Assembly (NCBI GenBank): GCA_015075625.1
Contig: JABTTZ010000004.1
Location: 62,001 to 126,000 of the forward strand
Length of the DNA: 64,000 bases
Source: Anaerolineales bacterium
GTDB taxonomy: Bacteria; Chloroflexota; Anaerolineae; Aggregatilineales; UBA2796
Direction of reading: 5' to 3'
Below are positions 43,701 through 55,700 of the stretch, piece by piece; position 1 is the stretch's first letter, and each line of letters opens with the position of its first letter. The position numbers were made by a program, and so were the translations under genes. The notes under the pieces are model-generated. The model worked only from the letters and a program-made list of their open reading frames with translations. It was not told the origin of the DNA and made no database searches.

Positions 43701-46472
43701 TTAATACACCGTGTTGATCTTCCCGGCGATCAGCCCCAACGCCCCGCGCAGGGTCTCCCGCGTGATGTCGAGATCGGCGCCACCTTTGCCATTCCGCGCT
43801 ATTTTCGCCCAGAGTGGATCATGGACGATGAAGCCCGTCTTGGTGTAGCCAATGAGGACGAACCAATGCAAACCTTGATCAACGCCGCTGGCAAGATGGA
43901 CAGGGAACATGAGTTTTTTGTAATCGACCAGCAAGATAATCGGACGCCCATTGTCCAAAATAGCGCGGAAGGTATCCACATTGGGGAGTGTCCGATCCAC
44001 CTTGAGTGTCGCTAGGGCGTTCCGTTTTGCCAACGCCACAAGCTGTTCCGCCGAGGTCTTTCCCGGCGTTTGGTTATGTAGGTCTTTCACCGTCAGGCTG
44101 CCCGCCATACCGTAGTATTTCAGCAGCATGAGGACGGAGGCTTGCCCGCAGTCGTTATTCCCCAAGCCGCGCTCGTCAATCTGCGAGACATAAGGAACAT
44201 TCAGACGCTTTGTGTCGCCTGTCACTGGGTTGCGCTCTGCCTCAGCAATGAGCAGGTTGATGATCGTCGTCCGCCATTCTTCCTTCAGGTTCGCCAGTGT
44301 GGAGATGGGCGGGTTGCTGTACGTCCCCTGACGGTTATCGGCAATGGCTGCCAAGCCCGATTGCTGTATCCAAAGGAAGAAATCATCGCGATTGCCCGCG
44401 CTTCGGGCTGCCTCGAAAAAGGCGTTGATCACCTGTTGGTTGGTCACCTTCCCCAAATAGCGATCTCGTTCCTGAACAGGGGTCAGCCCCTCCAACGATT
44501 CGCCTGCCAGCGCCCGCTTGATCAGGCTTTTTTGATCGAGGGACAAGCCCGGCAGGTTATCCACCGCCAAGCCGCTGTAGGGGCGCGTCCGGTCATTCGC
44601 CATGTGCGCCAAGTTTGCGCTGGTGACCCATGTCCAGAAGTTCTGCGGTTCACCAAAGGCTTTGGCGGCAGCGGCAAAAGCGTTGATCATGTCCTGATTG
44701 GTGAAGTCGGCAGGCGTCGGGGTGATTCCCTTTTTCTGGCGGGTGCGGAGCGTTGGGACGGTGATTGCGTTGACCGCCGCAAGCTCTTTCTCGCCCATCC
44801 GTCCATAGGGGTAGATGGAGATGCCTAACGCCTTATTCCGTGTTGGCGCTTTGTTCAGGGCGTGTTCGCCCGCCCGCTTGATCTCGTTGGCGTCGGTCAG
44901 GTCATATGCCTGCAACATCGGGATCACAGGCAAACCAAAGGGTTCAAGGGCTGTCAGCGCATCAACCACCGCCTGTTCGGGGGTGATCCCAAAGACCTGA
45001 TGGTAGACCATTGGGTGAAGGCTATCGATATTGGGCAGCCAGCGCGAGATGGAAATATCGCGGGGGTGGTTGCCCCGTGCATCAAGGCACAGCGCCAAAT
45101 GAAAACCATCAGGGATGCGCAGCCGAAGTTGGTCGCCCATGATCTGCGCCACCGTCGCCCCGCCGAGGTAGTAGGACGCGCCAACCTCCACATCCAGGAT
45201 GAACGACTTCACGCCGGGGAGGTTACACACATCAGCAATCAGCTTGATCTCTACATCGGGGTTCACCCCGCGCACGACACTCCACGCATGAAACTCAATG
45301 CCCGCCTCGTCGCACTTGGCAATCCAGCGCTGTACATCGTCCAGCCCATCGATGCGCAGATCGTCTTTTCCCGACGAATCATTGACACCCTGCCATGCTG
45401 CGCCGTTGTTCGTTTTGACGAAGATCGCCCCAATCTTGGAATCGACCAAGCGGGCGAGGATCGCCTCAATCGTCGTTTCTTTAACCGTGCGCCCATCGAT
45501 GTAAACAACGCCAATCATCCCATCGTAGGGGGTCAATAGCGCCTCGTCTTTTTTTTCTTCGGATTTCAGGGCGTCTTTGGCAATCTTAAAAAAGGTGTCA
45601 AAAATAACCTGTTTGGGGCGATTCGCACCGTCCACGATTCCGGCGTTGCGCATGATATCGCCCCAGGCAAACCAGATCATCACCGGAATCCGTGTGGCAA
45701 ACCGCGCTTGAAGCAGATCAAACGCGCCGCGCATATAGGTGGTGACCATCCCAAATTGGTCTTCTGGAAAGGGGACGTGTTCAGAGACGCCAATCTCGGT
45801 CAGCCAAATGGGAGCATCGGGAATCCCACGCACCACGGTGTTTAGGTGATCGTCCAACCGCCCGAACCAGCCGCCCCACTCTGGTTTTGTGCTGAAATTT
45901 GGCGACCACTGCCCGTAGGGGTGAACACCGACTGCATCTACAGGAAGTTTTCCGCCAGATGCCTCCCGCACGCCCTTGACATAGGCAACGGCATCTCCCG
46001 CCGCCGCCGCCAACCCGCCAAAGACTACTGTCGCGCTTGGATCATGGGCTTTGATCTCGCGGCTGGTCATGGTCAGAACACGGGCAAATTCTGCCACCGG
46101 AACGAAAACGGATGACCCGCCACGAATATCGCCCTCGTTCCAAATTTCATAGGCAACATTCAACCCCTTGTAACGGGCGGCGATTTTTCCCACAGCGGCA
46201 GAGAAGTTGCGAGCATAGGTTGTCCAATCGCCGTTATCCCAGGGGGCATTGCCCCAAAATGTCTCCTGATTGACGATGATCAGGCTGCGCACGCCAACGG
46301 CGTTGTAGCGTTTGATCAATGCCTCGTAAACGGGGAGGGATTCTTCAAGAGAGCGCCGTTCGGCGTCTGCCCGAAAGACATACCGCGCCCATGTTGTGCC
46401 TTGCAGAGTTTTTGCATCGTCAGGCTGCCCACTGGGGGCGTTAGGGTTAAGGTTGATGCCAAGTTGAACCAT
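43701..46472 (-). CDS. Fusion protein: two glycosidase-like barrels plus C39-like cysteine peptidase
   Basis: A 923-aa multidomain protein. Residues 1-260: clan GH-A-like barrel with YEIWNEGDI (acid/base Glu, about 112) and IWLTEIGVSE (nucleophile Glu, about 224). Residues about 315-590: a second barrel-like domain (GVVYIDGRTV, SFILDVEVGASYY, LHPMVYHQVF), possibly a diverged glycosidase. Then two ~70-residue repeats beginning TNQDMINAF and TNQQVINAF. Residues 755-923: C39-like papain-fold peptidase with Cys in NNDCGQAS (about 775), His in GLHWFVLIGY (about 868) and Asp in VHDPLW. No signal peptide is visible, which is odd for a wall-acting enzyme. Confidence 0.85.
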   Translation of the reverse strand: MVQLGINLNPNAPSGQPDDAKTLQGTTWARYVFRADAERRSLEESLPVYEALIKRYNAVGVRSLIIVNQETFWGNAPWDNGDWTTYARNFSAAVGKIAARYKGLNVAYEIWNEGDIRGGSSVFVPVAEFARVLTMTSREIKAHDPSATVVFGGLAAAAGDAVAYVKGVREASGGKLPVDAVGVHPYGQWSPNFSTKPEWGGWFGRLDDHLNTVVRGIPDAPIWLTEIGVSEHVPFPEDQFGMVTTYMRGAFDLLQARFATRIPVMIWFAWGDIMRNAGIVDGANRPKQVIFDTFFKIAKDALKSEEKKDEALLTPYDGMIGVVYIDGRTVKETTIEAILARLVDSKIGAIFVKTNNGAAWQGVNDSSGKDDLRIDGLDDVQRWIAKCDEAGIEFHAWSVVRGVNPDVEIKLIADVCNLPGVKSFILDVEVGASYYLGGATVAQIMGDQLRLRIPDGFHLALCLDARGNHPRDISISRWLPNIDSLHPMVYHQVFGITPEQAVVDALTALEPFGLPVIPMLQAYDLTDANEIKRAGEHALNKAPTRNKALGISIYPYGRMGEKELAAVNAITVPTLRTRQKKGITPTPADFTNQDMINAFAAAAKAFGEPQNFWTWVTSANLAHMANDRTRPYSGLAVDNLPGLSLDQKSLIKRALAGESLEGLTPVQERDRYLGKVTNQQVINAFFEAARSAGNRDDFFLWIQQSGLAAIADNRQGTYSNPPISTLANLKEEWRTTIINLLIAEAERNPVTGDTKRLNVPYVSQIDERGLGNNDCGQASVLMLLKYYGMAGSLTVKDLHNQTPGKTSAEQLVALAKRNALATLKVDRTLPNVDTFRAILDNGRPIILLVDYKKLMFPVHLASGVDQGLHWFVLIGYTKTGFIVHDPLWAKIARNGKGGADLDITRETLRGALGLIAGKINTVY

Positions 46473-46610
46473 GAGGAAAACCTCCGGGTGCTGCTGTACC
46501 TAAGGAAGAATTGTAGGGCAGTTTAGGGGGTACGCAACCAGAGGGAAGGGTAAACGGAGGGAAGGTGTAAGGGAGCATCCATGAACGCTCCCCAATAAAG
46601 CCTGACGCCG

Positions 46611-48032
46611 TTACCCCCCAAATGCCTTGATTTGTTGATGGAGTTTGCCGCGATCTACCTCTGGGTATTCAGCCAGATAGGTATCGAAGTAGCGCATGTA
46701 TTCAACGAGCTTTTCGTTCGTGCGTCCCTCAAAACGGAGCGTGATTGCCGGTTGGGTGTTGCTGGCACGCACCAAGCCGAATCCATCGGGGAACTGCACC
46801 CGCGCCCCATCGAGATCAACAACAGTGTACTTCTGGCGGAACTTGATCGTCATCTCGTCAATTGCCTTGAACTTCATGGCGTCGAGGGCGCTCAGAATGA
46901 TCTCTGGCGTGGCGGGAAGGGTGGGTATCTCTTTGAAGGTTTCGCTCACCGAGGTTTCAAGGTGGCTGAAAATCTCTAAGACCTTCAACGAAACGAGGGG
47001 GGCATCGTCAAAGCCGTAATAATCTTCCCCGATGAAGATGTGCCCGCTGACCTCCCCCCCAAGCGGCGAACCAACCTCCGCCATTTTCGCCTTCATCAGG
47101 CTGTGTCCCGTTTTCCACATGAGGGGGACGCCCCCATTGCGGCGGATTTCATCCTCCAGCGCTTGGCTTGCCTTCACATCGTAGATGATCGTCGCCCCCG
47201 GACGGCGCTTGAGCAGATCGCGTGCCAGCAGCGCCACCAAGCGATCCGCTGCGATGTGATGCCCGTGTTCATCGACAATGCCGCAGCGATCAGCATCCCC
47301 ATCAAAGCCAACGCCGAGATCAGCCTTCGTCTCGCGCACGGTGCGTTCCAGTTCCTTTGTCGTCTCTGGGTCTTCGGGGTTGGGCAGGTGGTTGGGGAAC
47401 GTCCCGTCCGGTTCGCAGTAAAGGCAAACGACTTCTACCCCCAACGCCTCGTAAACGGGCTGCATATAAACGCCGCTGAGCGCGTTCCCCGCATCAAGGA
47501 CGATGCGCAGTTTTCGCCCGCCCATCCTCACTTTGCCTTTGATGGTGTCCATATGCCGCTGCACCAAATTGGGATCATAATGCAGGTCGCCTGTTCCGCT
47601 GAGGAAATCGTCCTTTTCAATGAGTTCACGGATCGCCTGAATGTGATCGCCGAAGAGGGCAAAGCGATCTTGCGCCATTTTGATCCCGTTGTATTCCAGC
47701 GAGAGATGGCTTCCCGTGATCTGAATTCCCCCGCCCTTTGCCCCATACAGAGCAGAGGCAAAGTAAACAGAGGGGGTCATCACCTCGCCAATATCGGTGA
47801 CGTTTAACCCTGTGCTGCGCAGACCGTCAATCAGGGCGGCTTGCAGCGGACCCGACGAATGGCGGTTATCGCGCCCGACGAACACGCGATCCGTTCCGTG
47901 GGTGCGCTGCATGAATGTCCCATACCCTTTGCCCACAAGGGTGGCAATAGTAGGTGTTAGAAGGGGGGTTTCGCCCGTGATGTTGCCGCGAATATCGTAT
48001 TTTCTAAAAATGACCGATGGTACGTTTGCCAT
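46611..48032 (-). CDS. Phosphomannomutase / phosphoglucomutase
   Basis: An alpha-D-phosphohexomutase (473 aa) that interconverts sugar 1- and 6-phosphates for sugar-nucleotide synthesis. FRKYDIRG opens the protein; the phospho-serine is Ser108 in TGSHLSLEYNG, where the family usually reads TASHNP; the Mg site is GFDGDADR. The C-terminal phosphate-binding domain has RASNTQPAITLRFE. ATG 48032 is preferred (GAGG ten bases upstream); ATG 48056 adds eight unconserved residues. A GGGAGC/GCTCCC hairpin (46571-46592) follows. Confidence 0.92.
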   Translation of the reverse strand: MANVPSVIFRKYDIRGNITGETPLLTPTIATLVGKGYGTFMQRTHGTDRVFVGRDNRHSSGPLQAALIDGLRSTGLNVTDIGEVMTPSVYFASALYGAKGGGIQITGSHLSLEYNGIKMAQDRFALFGDHIQAIRELIEKDDFLSGTGDLHYDPNLVQRHMDTIKGKVRMGGRKLRIVLDAGNALSGVYMQPVYEALGVEVVCLYCEPDGTFPNHLPNPEDPETTKELERTVRETKADLGVGFDGDADRCGIVDEHGHHIAADRLVALLARDLLKRRPGATIIYDVKASQALEDEIRRNGGVPLMWKTGHSLMKAKMAEVGSPLGGEVSGHIFIGEDYYGFDDAPLVSLKVLEIFSHLETSVSETFKEIPTLPATPEIILSALDAMKFKAIDEMTIKFRQKYTVVDLDGARVQFPDGFGLVRASNTQPAITLRFEGRTNEKLVEYMRYFDTYLAEYPEVDRGKLHQQIKAFGG

Positions 48033-48132
48033 AGAATTTTTTACCTCATGTCCCATTAACGCTACCGTGTAGAGTATAGCCGGAACGCTGCTTGATCCAC
48101 CGTTTTGTAAAACTTCCCAATCTCAGCGCGTC

Positions 48133-48161
48133 TTAACATAACCGTGTTTGCCCGCTACAAT
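48133..48161 (+). promoter_or_regulatory. Putative promoter of the MoeZ-like gene
   Basis: TTAACA (48133-48138), 17 bases, TACAAT (48156-48161), then 35 bases to ATG 48197. Each hexamer has one mismatch to the sigma-70 consensus. Confidence 0.6.
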
Positions 48162-48196
48162 TGCCGGTAAGCTCTCGATACCATGAAGGAGTGTTT

Positions 48197-49390
48197 ATGA
48201 GCGTGGTCGAACGAATCTCGGCAGACGAGGTGAGTCTTTCTCACGATGAAATCCGGCGCTACAGCCGCCATCTCATTATGCCTGAAGTGGGCATTCAGGG
48301 GCAGCGCAAATTGAAAGCAGCGAGTATCCTGCTCATTGGGACGGGTGGGCTAGGTAGCCCGTTAGCGCTCTATCTGACGGCGGCGGGGATTGGGCGTTTG
48401 GGTTTGGTCGATTACGATGTTGTTGACGAGACCAACCTTCAACGCCAAGTGATCCACTACACCAGCGACGTGGGAAAGACAAAGCTCGATAGCGCGGCAG
48501 CGAAGCTCTCGGACATCAACCCCTACATTGTGATCGAAAAGCACAACACGCCGCTGACCAGTGAAAATGCGCTGGATATCCTCAAAGATTACGACGTGAT
48601 CATTGACGGGACGGATAATTTCCCCACCCGCTACCTTGTCAACGACGCCTGCGTGATCCTCGGCAAACCCAACGTGTATGGGAGCATTTTCCGGTTTGAG
48701 GGGCAGTTGAGCGTTTTCTATGCCAAAGAGGGACCCTGCTACCGCTGCATGTTCCCCGAACCCCCCCCACCCGGACTTGTCCCTAGCTGTGCAGAAGGCG
48801 GCGTCCTCGGCATCCTCCCCGGCACGGTGGGAACGCTCCAAGCAACGGAGGCGATCAAGCTGATCTTGGGCATTGGAACGCCGATGATTGGGCGGATGCT
48901 GCTCTACGATGCACTGAGCATGTCTTTTGAGGAAATCAAGATTCGGAAGAACCCCAAATGCCCTGTCTGCGGCGACCATCCAACGGTCACTCAGTTGATT
49001 GACTACGAGGCATTTTGCGGGTCGCCTGCCCATGACCGCAGCGATTACCGCGAGACAAATGCCCAAAAGCATGTGCGCGGGATCACCGTGAATGATTTGA
49101 AAGCGCGGATCGACGCGGGAACGAACCTTGTTGTGCTGGATGTCCGCGAACCGCACGAGTGGGAGATCAGCGCGATCTCTGGTGCGGTGAAGATTCCAAA
49201 GGGGCAGGTGGTGGCGCGTGCCGCCGAAATCCCGAAGGATGTGGAGGTTGTCGTCCAATGCAAGACGGGTGTCCGCAGCCGTGATGTGATTGTTATGCTC
49301 CAAGACTTGGGCTATACGAATCTCGTCAACTTGCTTGGCGGGATCAATGCGTGGGCGCGGGAAATCGACAAATCCCAGCCCGTCTATTGA
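48197..49390 (+). CDS. MoeZ-like adenylyltransferase/sulfurtransferase (ThiF/MoeB + rhodanese)
   Basis: A 397-aa enzyme that activates the C-terminus of a ubiquitin-like sulfur carrier (MoaD/ThiS type) with ATP and then adds sulfur. E1-like domain: LLIGTGGLGSPLALYL, zinc cysteines in CYRCMFPEP and CPVCGDHP, catalytic Cys likely in PSCAEGGVLG. Rhodanese domain from about 290, active Cys in QCKTGVRSRD. AAGGAG precedes ATG 48197. The carrier is not encoded next to it; molybdopterin, thiamine or cysteine synthesis are all possible. Confidence 0.92.
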   Translation: MSVVERISADEVSLSHDEIRRYSRHLIMPEVGIQGQRKLKAASILLIGTGGLGSPLALYLTAAGIGRLGLVDYDVVDETNLQRQVIHYTSDVGKTKLDSAAAKLSDINPYIVIEKHNTPLTSENALDILKDYDVIIDGTDNFPTRYLVNDACVILGKPNVYGSIFRFEGQLSVFYAKEGPCYRCMFPEPPPPGLVPSCAEGGVLGILPGTVGTLQATEAIKLILGIGTPMIGRMLLYDALSMSFEEIKIRKNPKCPVCGDHPTVTQLIDYEAFCGSPAHDRSDYRETNAQKHVRGITVNDLKARIDAGTNLVVLDVREPHEWEISAISGAVKIPKGQVVARAAEIPKDVEVVVQCKTGVRSRDVIVMLQDLGYTNLVNLLGGINAWAREIDKSQPVY

Positions 49391-49435
49391 TCCTCGGTTT
49401 TCCGCCCCGAATAGGCGTTATGCCGTTGCCCGCAT

Positions 49436-49631
49436 CCCCTTCTCTCCCACATTGTGGGAGAGAAGGGGGATTGTTTTGTGGGGGGGTGTCCCCCACACCC
49501 CCAGAGTGGGTCGGGTGAGAGAGTTACCCTTCAGAGTCTCGATTCCCCCTTTGCCCACATGAGGGCGGAGCAAGTACATGCCGAAGGCGGGTCGTAGGGG
49601 AATGAGAGTAAACGCCGCTGTCGCCCCCTCA
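49436..49631 (+). repeat. ~200-bp dispersed repeat, family B, copy 1 (left inverted copy)
   Basis: 196 bases matching 55850-56048 in reverse orientation with about nine of ten bases the same by eye. It opens with a hairpin (CCCTTCTCTCCCACA and its complement around 49436-49468), then a GTGGGGGG/CCCCCCAC hairpin, and ends with GAATGAGAGTAAACGCCGC and TGTCGCCCCCTCA. It lies 141 bases past the end of the macroglobulin-like gene. Bases 49391-49435 and 49632-49771 show no gene. Confidence 0.85.
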
Positions 49632-49771
49632 CGCTGCCCTTTTCGATAGAGAATCGAGACAACGCAGCGCCGGCACGAACGCGCCGGCGCTGACCCAGTG
49701 TTTGTCTTTCCTTGATCTCAGCCCGGTGCGTTGGCACCGGGTCAAGACCCCAATCAATTCTTCCTGATTAT

Positions 49772-52700
49772 TTACTCCCCGTGAACAGTGAATGTACTCC
49801 CCGCGCCGCGCCCAAAGACCTCTGGGAAGTAGAACTCATTCCCATTTGGCGGGATCACGCGGTAGGTGCCGGGTGTTGTCGCTTGAATCTCATAGACGAA
49901 GCGGTAGTTCCCACGCGGCAGATACTGCGCGGAAAGGACGACCTTTTCCGTCCGAATCTGCGTGCTGCTGAAGTACCACCACCCCCATCCATAGAATTCC
50001 ACATCGCTCCGGCTCAGTTCAGGGCGTTCCCCAATCTGAGAGGTCGTTTGCAGGTTGCGATCCACCCCTTCGGTCCCCGCTGGAATCGGATCATTGATCA
50101 CGACGTAGTAGAGGTCTTGAGAGGCGGTGATCTCCAAGACCACCTTGATTGTTTCGCCAACCTTTGCCTCGGTCACCCGTTCGCCGTTGAGGTAGTACGC
50201 CCGCGTGAACGACAAGCCCCGATTCGTCGGCTTGATCGCCTCCACTGGCTGATTCACCTTCAGGGCGGCGGTGTAGTAGAGCGACCCATCGCCCGCCGCG
50301 TGGTCAAAGGTGAGGCGATTCACCTGATCGCGCAGCATCTCGGCAACATTTACGGTGAGTGTTTTCGTCTCCCGCAGCGTATCGGCATTGCCCACACCTG
50401 CGCCGATCTCCGTCCCATTCAGATTCACCGTGTAGGTATAATCTGCCTTCAGTTCCCCGCTGGCAACCATGTAATCGACCAGCGCCATGACCGCCCACGC
50501 CGTCTCTTGGGTGCTTTCCCAAGCGTCGCCGCGCCGCGCCACCATCAGCCAACGGACAACATTCGGCACAAGATCGCTCTCCGGCGTCAGTTTCACCAGC
50601 GCCAAGAGCGCCAACGCCGTCGTCCGCGTGTTGCTGCCCCAGTTCCAGTAGTCACGGCTCTCCTCCTCCCAATGAATCCCCGTCGCGGAGGCAATCGCCG
50701 CTGTTTGCAGGTCGCTGAGCAGGGTTGCCGCCGCGTCTGTCCGGTTTAGCGTAGCATAGGCAAGGGCAAGGTATGCCCGTGCATCAAGGCTCATCCGTTC
50801 ACGACGTGCCAAAAGCGTATCCAGAACGCCTATATTCGCATTCTTTGCCCGCGCAAGGACATACTGCATGAACGCTTGACGATTCATCTGCCATGTTGCC
50901 GTTTTGTCCGTCGCATACTCTGCTTTCGAGAGCAAGAACCCCACCGCACGGGCGATCATCTCTGGCTCAACGGCGAAATCAGCATCGCGTGCTTCCAGCA
51001 GCCCAAGCAGGGCGTAAGCTGTAGTCAGCGGGTTGCTTTCTTCTAAGGGATACCACCCCCAACCGCCATCGCCTTTTTGCTCTTGCTTCAGCCGCGCCAA
51101 CGCCGCCAAAACCGCTGTTTCCAGATTCGCCCGCAGTTCAGGGGTATCTAAGCCCACCTTTTGCAGCGCCCGGTAGGTGATGATGTTCGGCAGGAAGCGT
51201 GAGACGGTCTGCTCCACACAGTAGTACGGGTAGTATTTTAGGTAGTCCAGCCCGTCAAGGGTGGTCGCCGCAAGGGAGGGATTCACCTTCACTGTCAGCA
51301 TTCCGCTAGGGGCAAGCTCCGTTGGCGGCAGCAGAATACCTTCTGTCCGTTCGCCGGGGGTGCGCAAGACGCCCGCCGTCGCCACATAGTCTGGCGCTTC
51401 ATATTTGAATACAGGCAGCAGCCGCTCTGCGCCAATGCCCACAGCCGGCTTGCTGGCATCGCTGAATTCACCGCTGACGGCGCTGAAGGTCAGATCAACA
51501 TTTGCCACATCGTTCACCGTCGCCAGCCATAAGACGCGGGCGCGTCCATTGGCGGGGATGGTGATTGTTTGGTCGGCGGCGGCACGAAGGGTGACCCCCG
51601 CTGCCAAGAGATTCACCTGAATGGTGCGTTCTTCGCCGGTGTTGTTGTTGACGACCATCGCCAGTTCCGTCTCATCCCCCACCGTAAAGAAGCGCGGGGT
51701 GGCGGGGCGGACGAGAAGGGGTTTTGTGCTGATGATTTCTACCTGAGCGTCACCAACAGCGCTCTCTAGCGAAATGGCACGAGCATCCAAGCGCCATGTC
51801 GTCAGGTTATCGGGGAGCGTCACCGAGACGCTGCCGCGCCCATCCGCACCGACGATCAGCGAGGCAACCCACAGCGGTGTATCGACAAAATCAGTACGCG
51901 GGGTGGCGCTGGCAGCATCTGATTCGCCAACTCGTCCCTTCTCGCTCTCATCCCGTCCGGGCGCTCCGGGCGCTGGTTGGGCAATACCATCGGCTGCCCC
52001 GCCCCCACCCGCCATCTCTAACATAGGTGAGGCTGTGCCGGCAAGATTTACCTCTCTCGCGGCGCGAAAATCTTCCAGTTCGGTTTTGAGGTTGATTCCA
52101 TCGATCAGGATCGTCAGGGCATGGCTCGTCGTGATGCCGAGAGCGCGCGTGTACCAGAAATTCTCGAAGATTGGGGCGCTGTTTGGCAGCCCAACGGAGA
52201 GCGTCGCCACATCGGAGAGGCTCAAGCCGACTTCCGCCGCCGTTGGCTCGCCGTTCAAGGTAGTCACCAGCACATCAAAACTCACCTCATCACGCGGGGC
52301 TGCCTGTGCCACACTCGGCGTGAGGGTGATATTTAACTGCTTTTGAACTTCCACCTTCAGGTTGGTTAGCCCAAACCGAATGGCGGGGACGCCAGTGGGA
52401 TCATCGCCGCTGCCTTTGATCAGCGTGACCGCTACAAAGATATTTGGCGCGTCGCTCTCATCAAGTGTCAGCTTGTAGGTATAGCTCCCCTCAAATTGAA
52501 TCACCTCACTGCGGCGGATAGTGAGCCGTTCTACGGTCACGAGCGCGGTGACCTTGCCCGCAAAAGGTGAGGGAATCAGGATTTCAGCCGTTTCGCCGGG
52601 TTTGTACTCGCTTTTGCGATCCGCGATCAGGGTGATTTTCTTATCATTCTCATCGGTCGCAATCGGATTCGGTCCCGACACCCAGACACTGATCGTCGTC

Positions 52701-55700
52701 TTGGCAAGACGCTCACGGGCATCGCGGCTGGTCACGGCGATTTCAAAGACGCCGGCATTAGCAGGGGTAAAGGTGTAATCAACCTTGCCCTCTCCATCCG
52801 TCGTGAGCGCTGTCTCGCTGACGGGGATGATCTCTTGCTTCCAACTCAGTGTTTTGGGGTCTTGTGTCCAGCGCCGTTCGCTGATGGTCACTGTAATCGG
52901 TTGGTTGGGGAAGGGTTCACTTTGCCAACCAACACTGGTGATCGTCATCTCAAAGGGCGATCCCGCCTCTCCGAGGTACTTTTTGGGCTGGATACCGAGG
53001 TAAAGCAGCGCCGGGTGGACGGTCACGGTGGTTCGTCCAGAGACGGTTTGCCCACTCACGTCGTAGGCATTCGCCTCAATCGTGAAGCTCTGCGCGGCGG
53101 TATCCCCGGCAAGATCGGCGGGGAGTTCGATCACAAACTGCCCATTACCGTCCAATGTCCCTGAGCCGCTGCCCACATTGCGTTGGTAAACCCAACCGCG
53201 TCCATACGGATCGCCAAAGTCGAACAGCCCGCGCCCTCGGTAGCCGAAGAACGTGCTGTTGGCAATCGCGTTCCAGGTTAGCGCTCCGCCGGACACCGCC
53301 CCGCCAAAGAGGAACTTGGCATCAACGGTGACTTTGATTGTCTCTCCGGCAACGTATTCTGTCTTATCCGCCGCCGCTGTCACCAAAAATTCCGGCGGGC
53401 GGAACTCTGCCACTTGGAAGGAGAGATAGCCGTATTCGTTGCCTTTCCAGTAAACCTGAATGCTGTAGTAGCCAAGCGGCGCTTCCCCTTGCGGAAGGAG
53501 GTCAAACTGCCCACTGAACGCGCCATACTCGTTGAGGATAACGTCCTTGCGGTTCACCTCGTTTCCGTTCGGGTCATTGATGGTGAGCGTGATCTTTTCC
53601 CCCGCCGGAACGGTATACGTCACATCGTCTTGCCCACGCACAATACCCCGGTAGTAAACAGGACGCCCCGGACGGTAGATTGGCTGGTCGGTATACAGGT
53701 AGATATTGCTCTTGCGCAGGCTGTAATCTGCCGGCTGCTCAAAATTCCATGCCTCGGCATCGCCCGACCACCCCGTGTTCGAGATACTAAAGACATCCCC
53801 GCCCGTTGCAACAACCCAATAGAAACGGTAGTCATTGGGCGTGGTGGGGGCTTTTATCCGGGCAATACCCGTTTCGTCCGTCGTCCCCGTGCCAGCAACC
53901 TGTCCACCAGCATTGTAGTAAAGCTGAACGGTCACATTCGGCAGCGGCAGCCCCGTCTTTAGATCGGTAACGAATGTCGTGGTGTTGCCGTAGACATCCA
54001 TCTTCGTCACGAGGTTCGCCGTCGCCACCACAAGGATCGTCTTCGATGGCTGCTGGATGGGACTCTGCAAGAAGCGGGCAAACTGGGGCGAATTCGCTTC
54101 AAGGTAGTAGATACCCGCTGGCAGAGCGTCCTCGTTTTCGGCAAGGGGGATGCTGTAGGAGGCGGGTTTGTTCTTCTCTGTCCCCGTCTTGAACGTCCAT
54201 TGGCGGGTGAGGCGCGGCGGCGTGTAGTTGGAAAGGTTGACGCCGCGATAGCTATCGCCTATGGCAACCAATTCAGCGGGCGTGAGCATTGCCAACTTCA
54301 GATCAATCTGATCGACATTCACCGATGAGGTCAGGATGCGCGTCAGTGACTTATAGGCGCTGGTCAGGTTGATCTGATCGCGCAGGGCAAGGCGCATATA
54401 GGGAAGGTAATCTTGGGTGGTGAAGCCAAAGATGAATGACTCGTTGATCGTGTTGCCGTAAAGGTCTTTCGCGCCAGGGGCAAGGGTGATTGTATAGCGC
54501 GTTGACGCAGCAGCAGCAAAGTTGATGTAGAGCGAGTCATAGCTTGGCGAGAGGGTGAACTCGGTTGGGGGATCAATGGTGATCTTGCCGGCGAAACTCT
54601 CGCGATCCATCGGCGTGTTGAAGTAAATCGCCGCGCCGCTGCCGGGATAGACCTGATCAAAGGGGCGGGGACTCACATCGCGCACCTTTGGGTAGGGGTA
54701 GGTGCTGAAGTTTTCGGTGCGTGGGTTCGTCAGCGTCGCTTCGCCGCTGGCGCTTTTTGCCACCCCTGTTACCGTGATTTGGTAGGGTGTTTCAAGACTA
54801 AGTAGCGAACTTGGCTTGAACACGATCACGCTGTCGTTCGATTCAAAGCGGAGCGCCCCGGCAACATCAACCCCCGTTTGGGCGTTGCGAAGGGTGAAGG
54901 CGGATCGCACGCTGTCGCGGTTCATCGGCTGGTTAAAGCTCACCTGAATCTCACGATCCAGAGCCACTATCTCCCCGCCGTAGGGATATATGCTAAGGAT
55001 TTGCGGGCGCACCGTGCGGAAGGTCCACGAATAGCCTTCCGTCATCGGGCTGCCGTCCACATCCTTCAGATCGCCGCTGACGGTGACGGTGTATTCTGTG
55101 CCACCGGCAAAGGCTGGATCAGGGGTGAAGGTGTAGATTGCCGTGCCAAGCCATTCTCCCTTGCCCGTCACCGCCGGAGAAAAGGTCAGCGGTTGGGGAA
55201 GGTTTTTCTGATCGCCCGTCGTCACTAGGGGGACTACCGGACGGTCAAAAACGACGGTGATTGTCGCCTCGGCTTCTACTTCGGTGGCTTTTGGGGAGGG
55301 AATCACCTGACTCACGCTGAGGTTAGGGGCAACCTGAAAGGTGAAGGCTGCCGTATCCCCAAGCGCCACGCCCGCTGCTGATTGTGCGGCGGCGTCGATG
55401 CGCACGGTGTATTCAGCACCGCGTTGGAGTGCGCCAGTCGGATCGAATTGGAGGGTGGAATCATCTTTCCACGTCAGCGCTCCCTCAAGGGTAGGGATCG
55501 TATAAAAGGCGGCTTCGACGCTCCGTTTGTCCATCACCTGATCGAAGGTGATTTCAATCGTGGCGTCAGGACCAACCACCTCGCGGCGGGCGGGGTAGGT
55601 ATTGATGATGCGCGGGGCGTTCGTTTCGCCCTCGCTGCGGGCGGTGAGCGTGGCGGGGAGTATCAATCCAACCACAATCACTACAAGGATTAATTTACGG

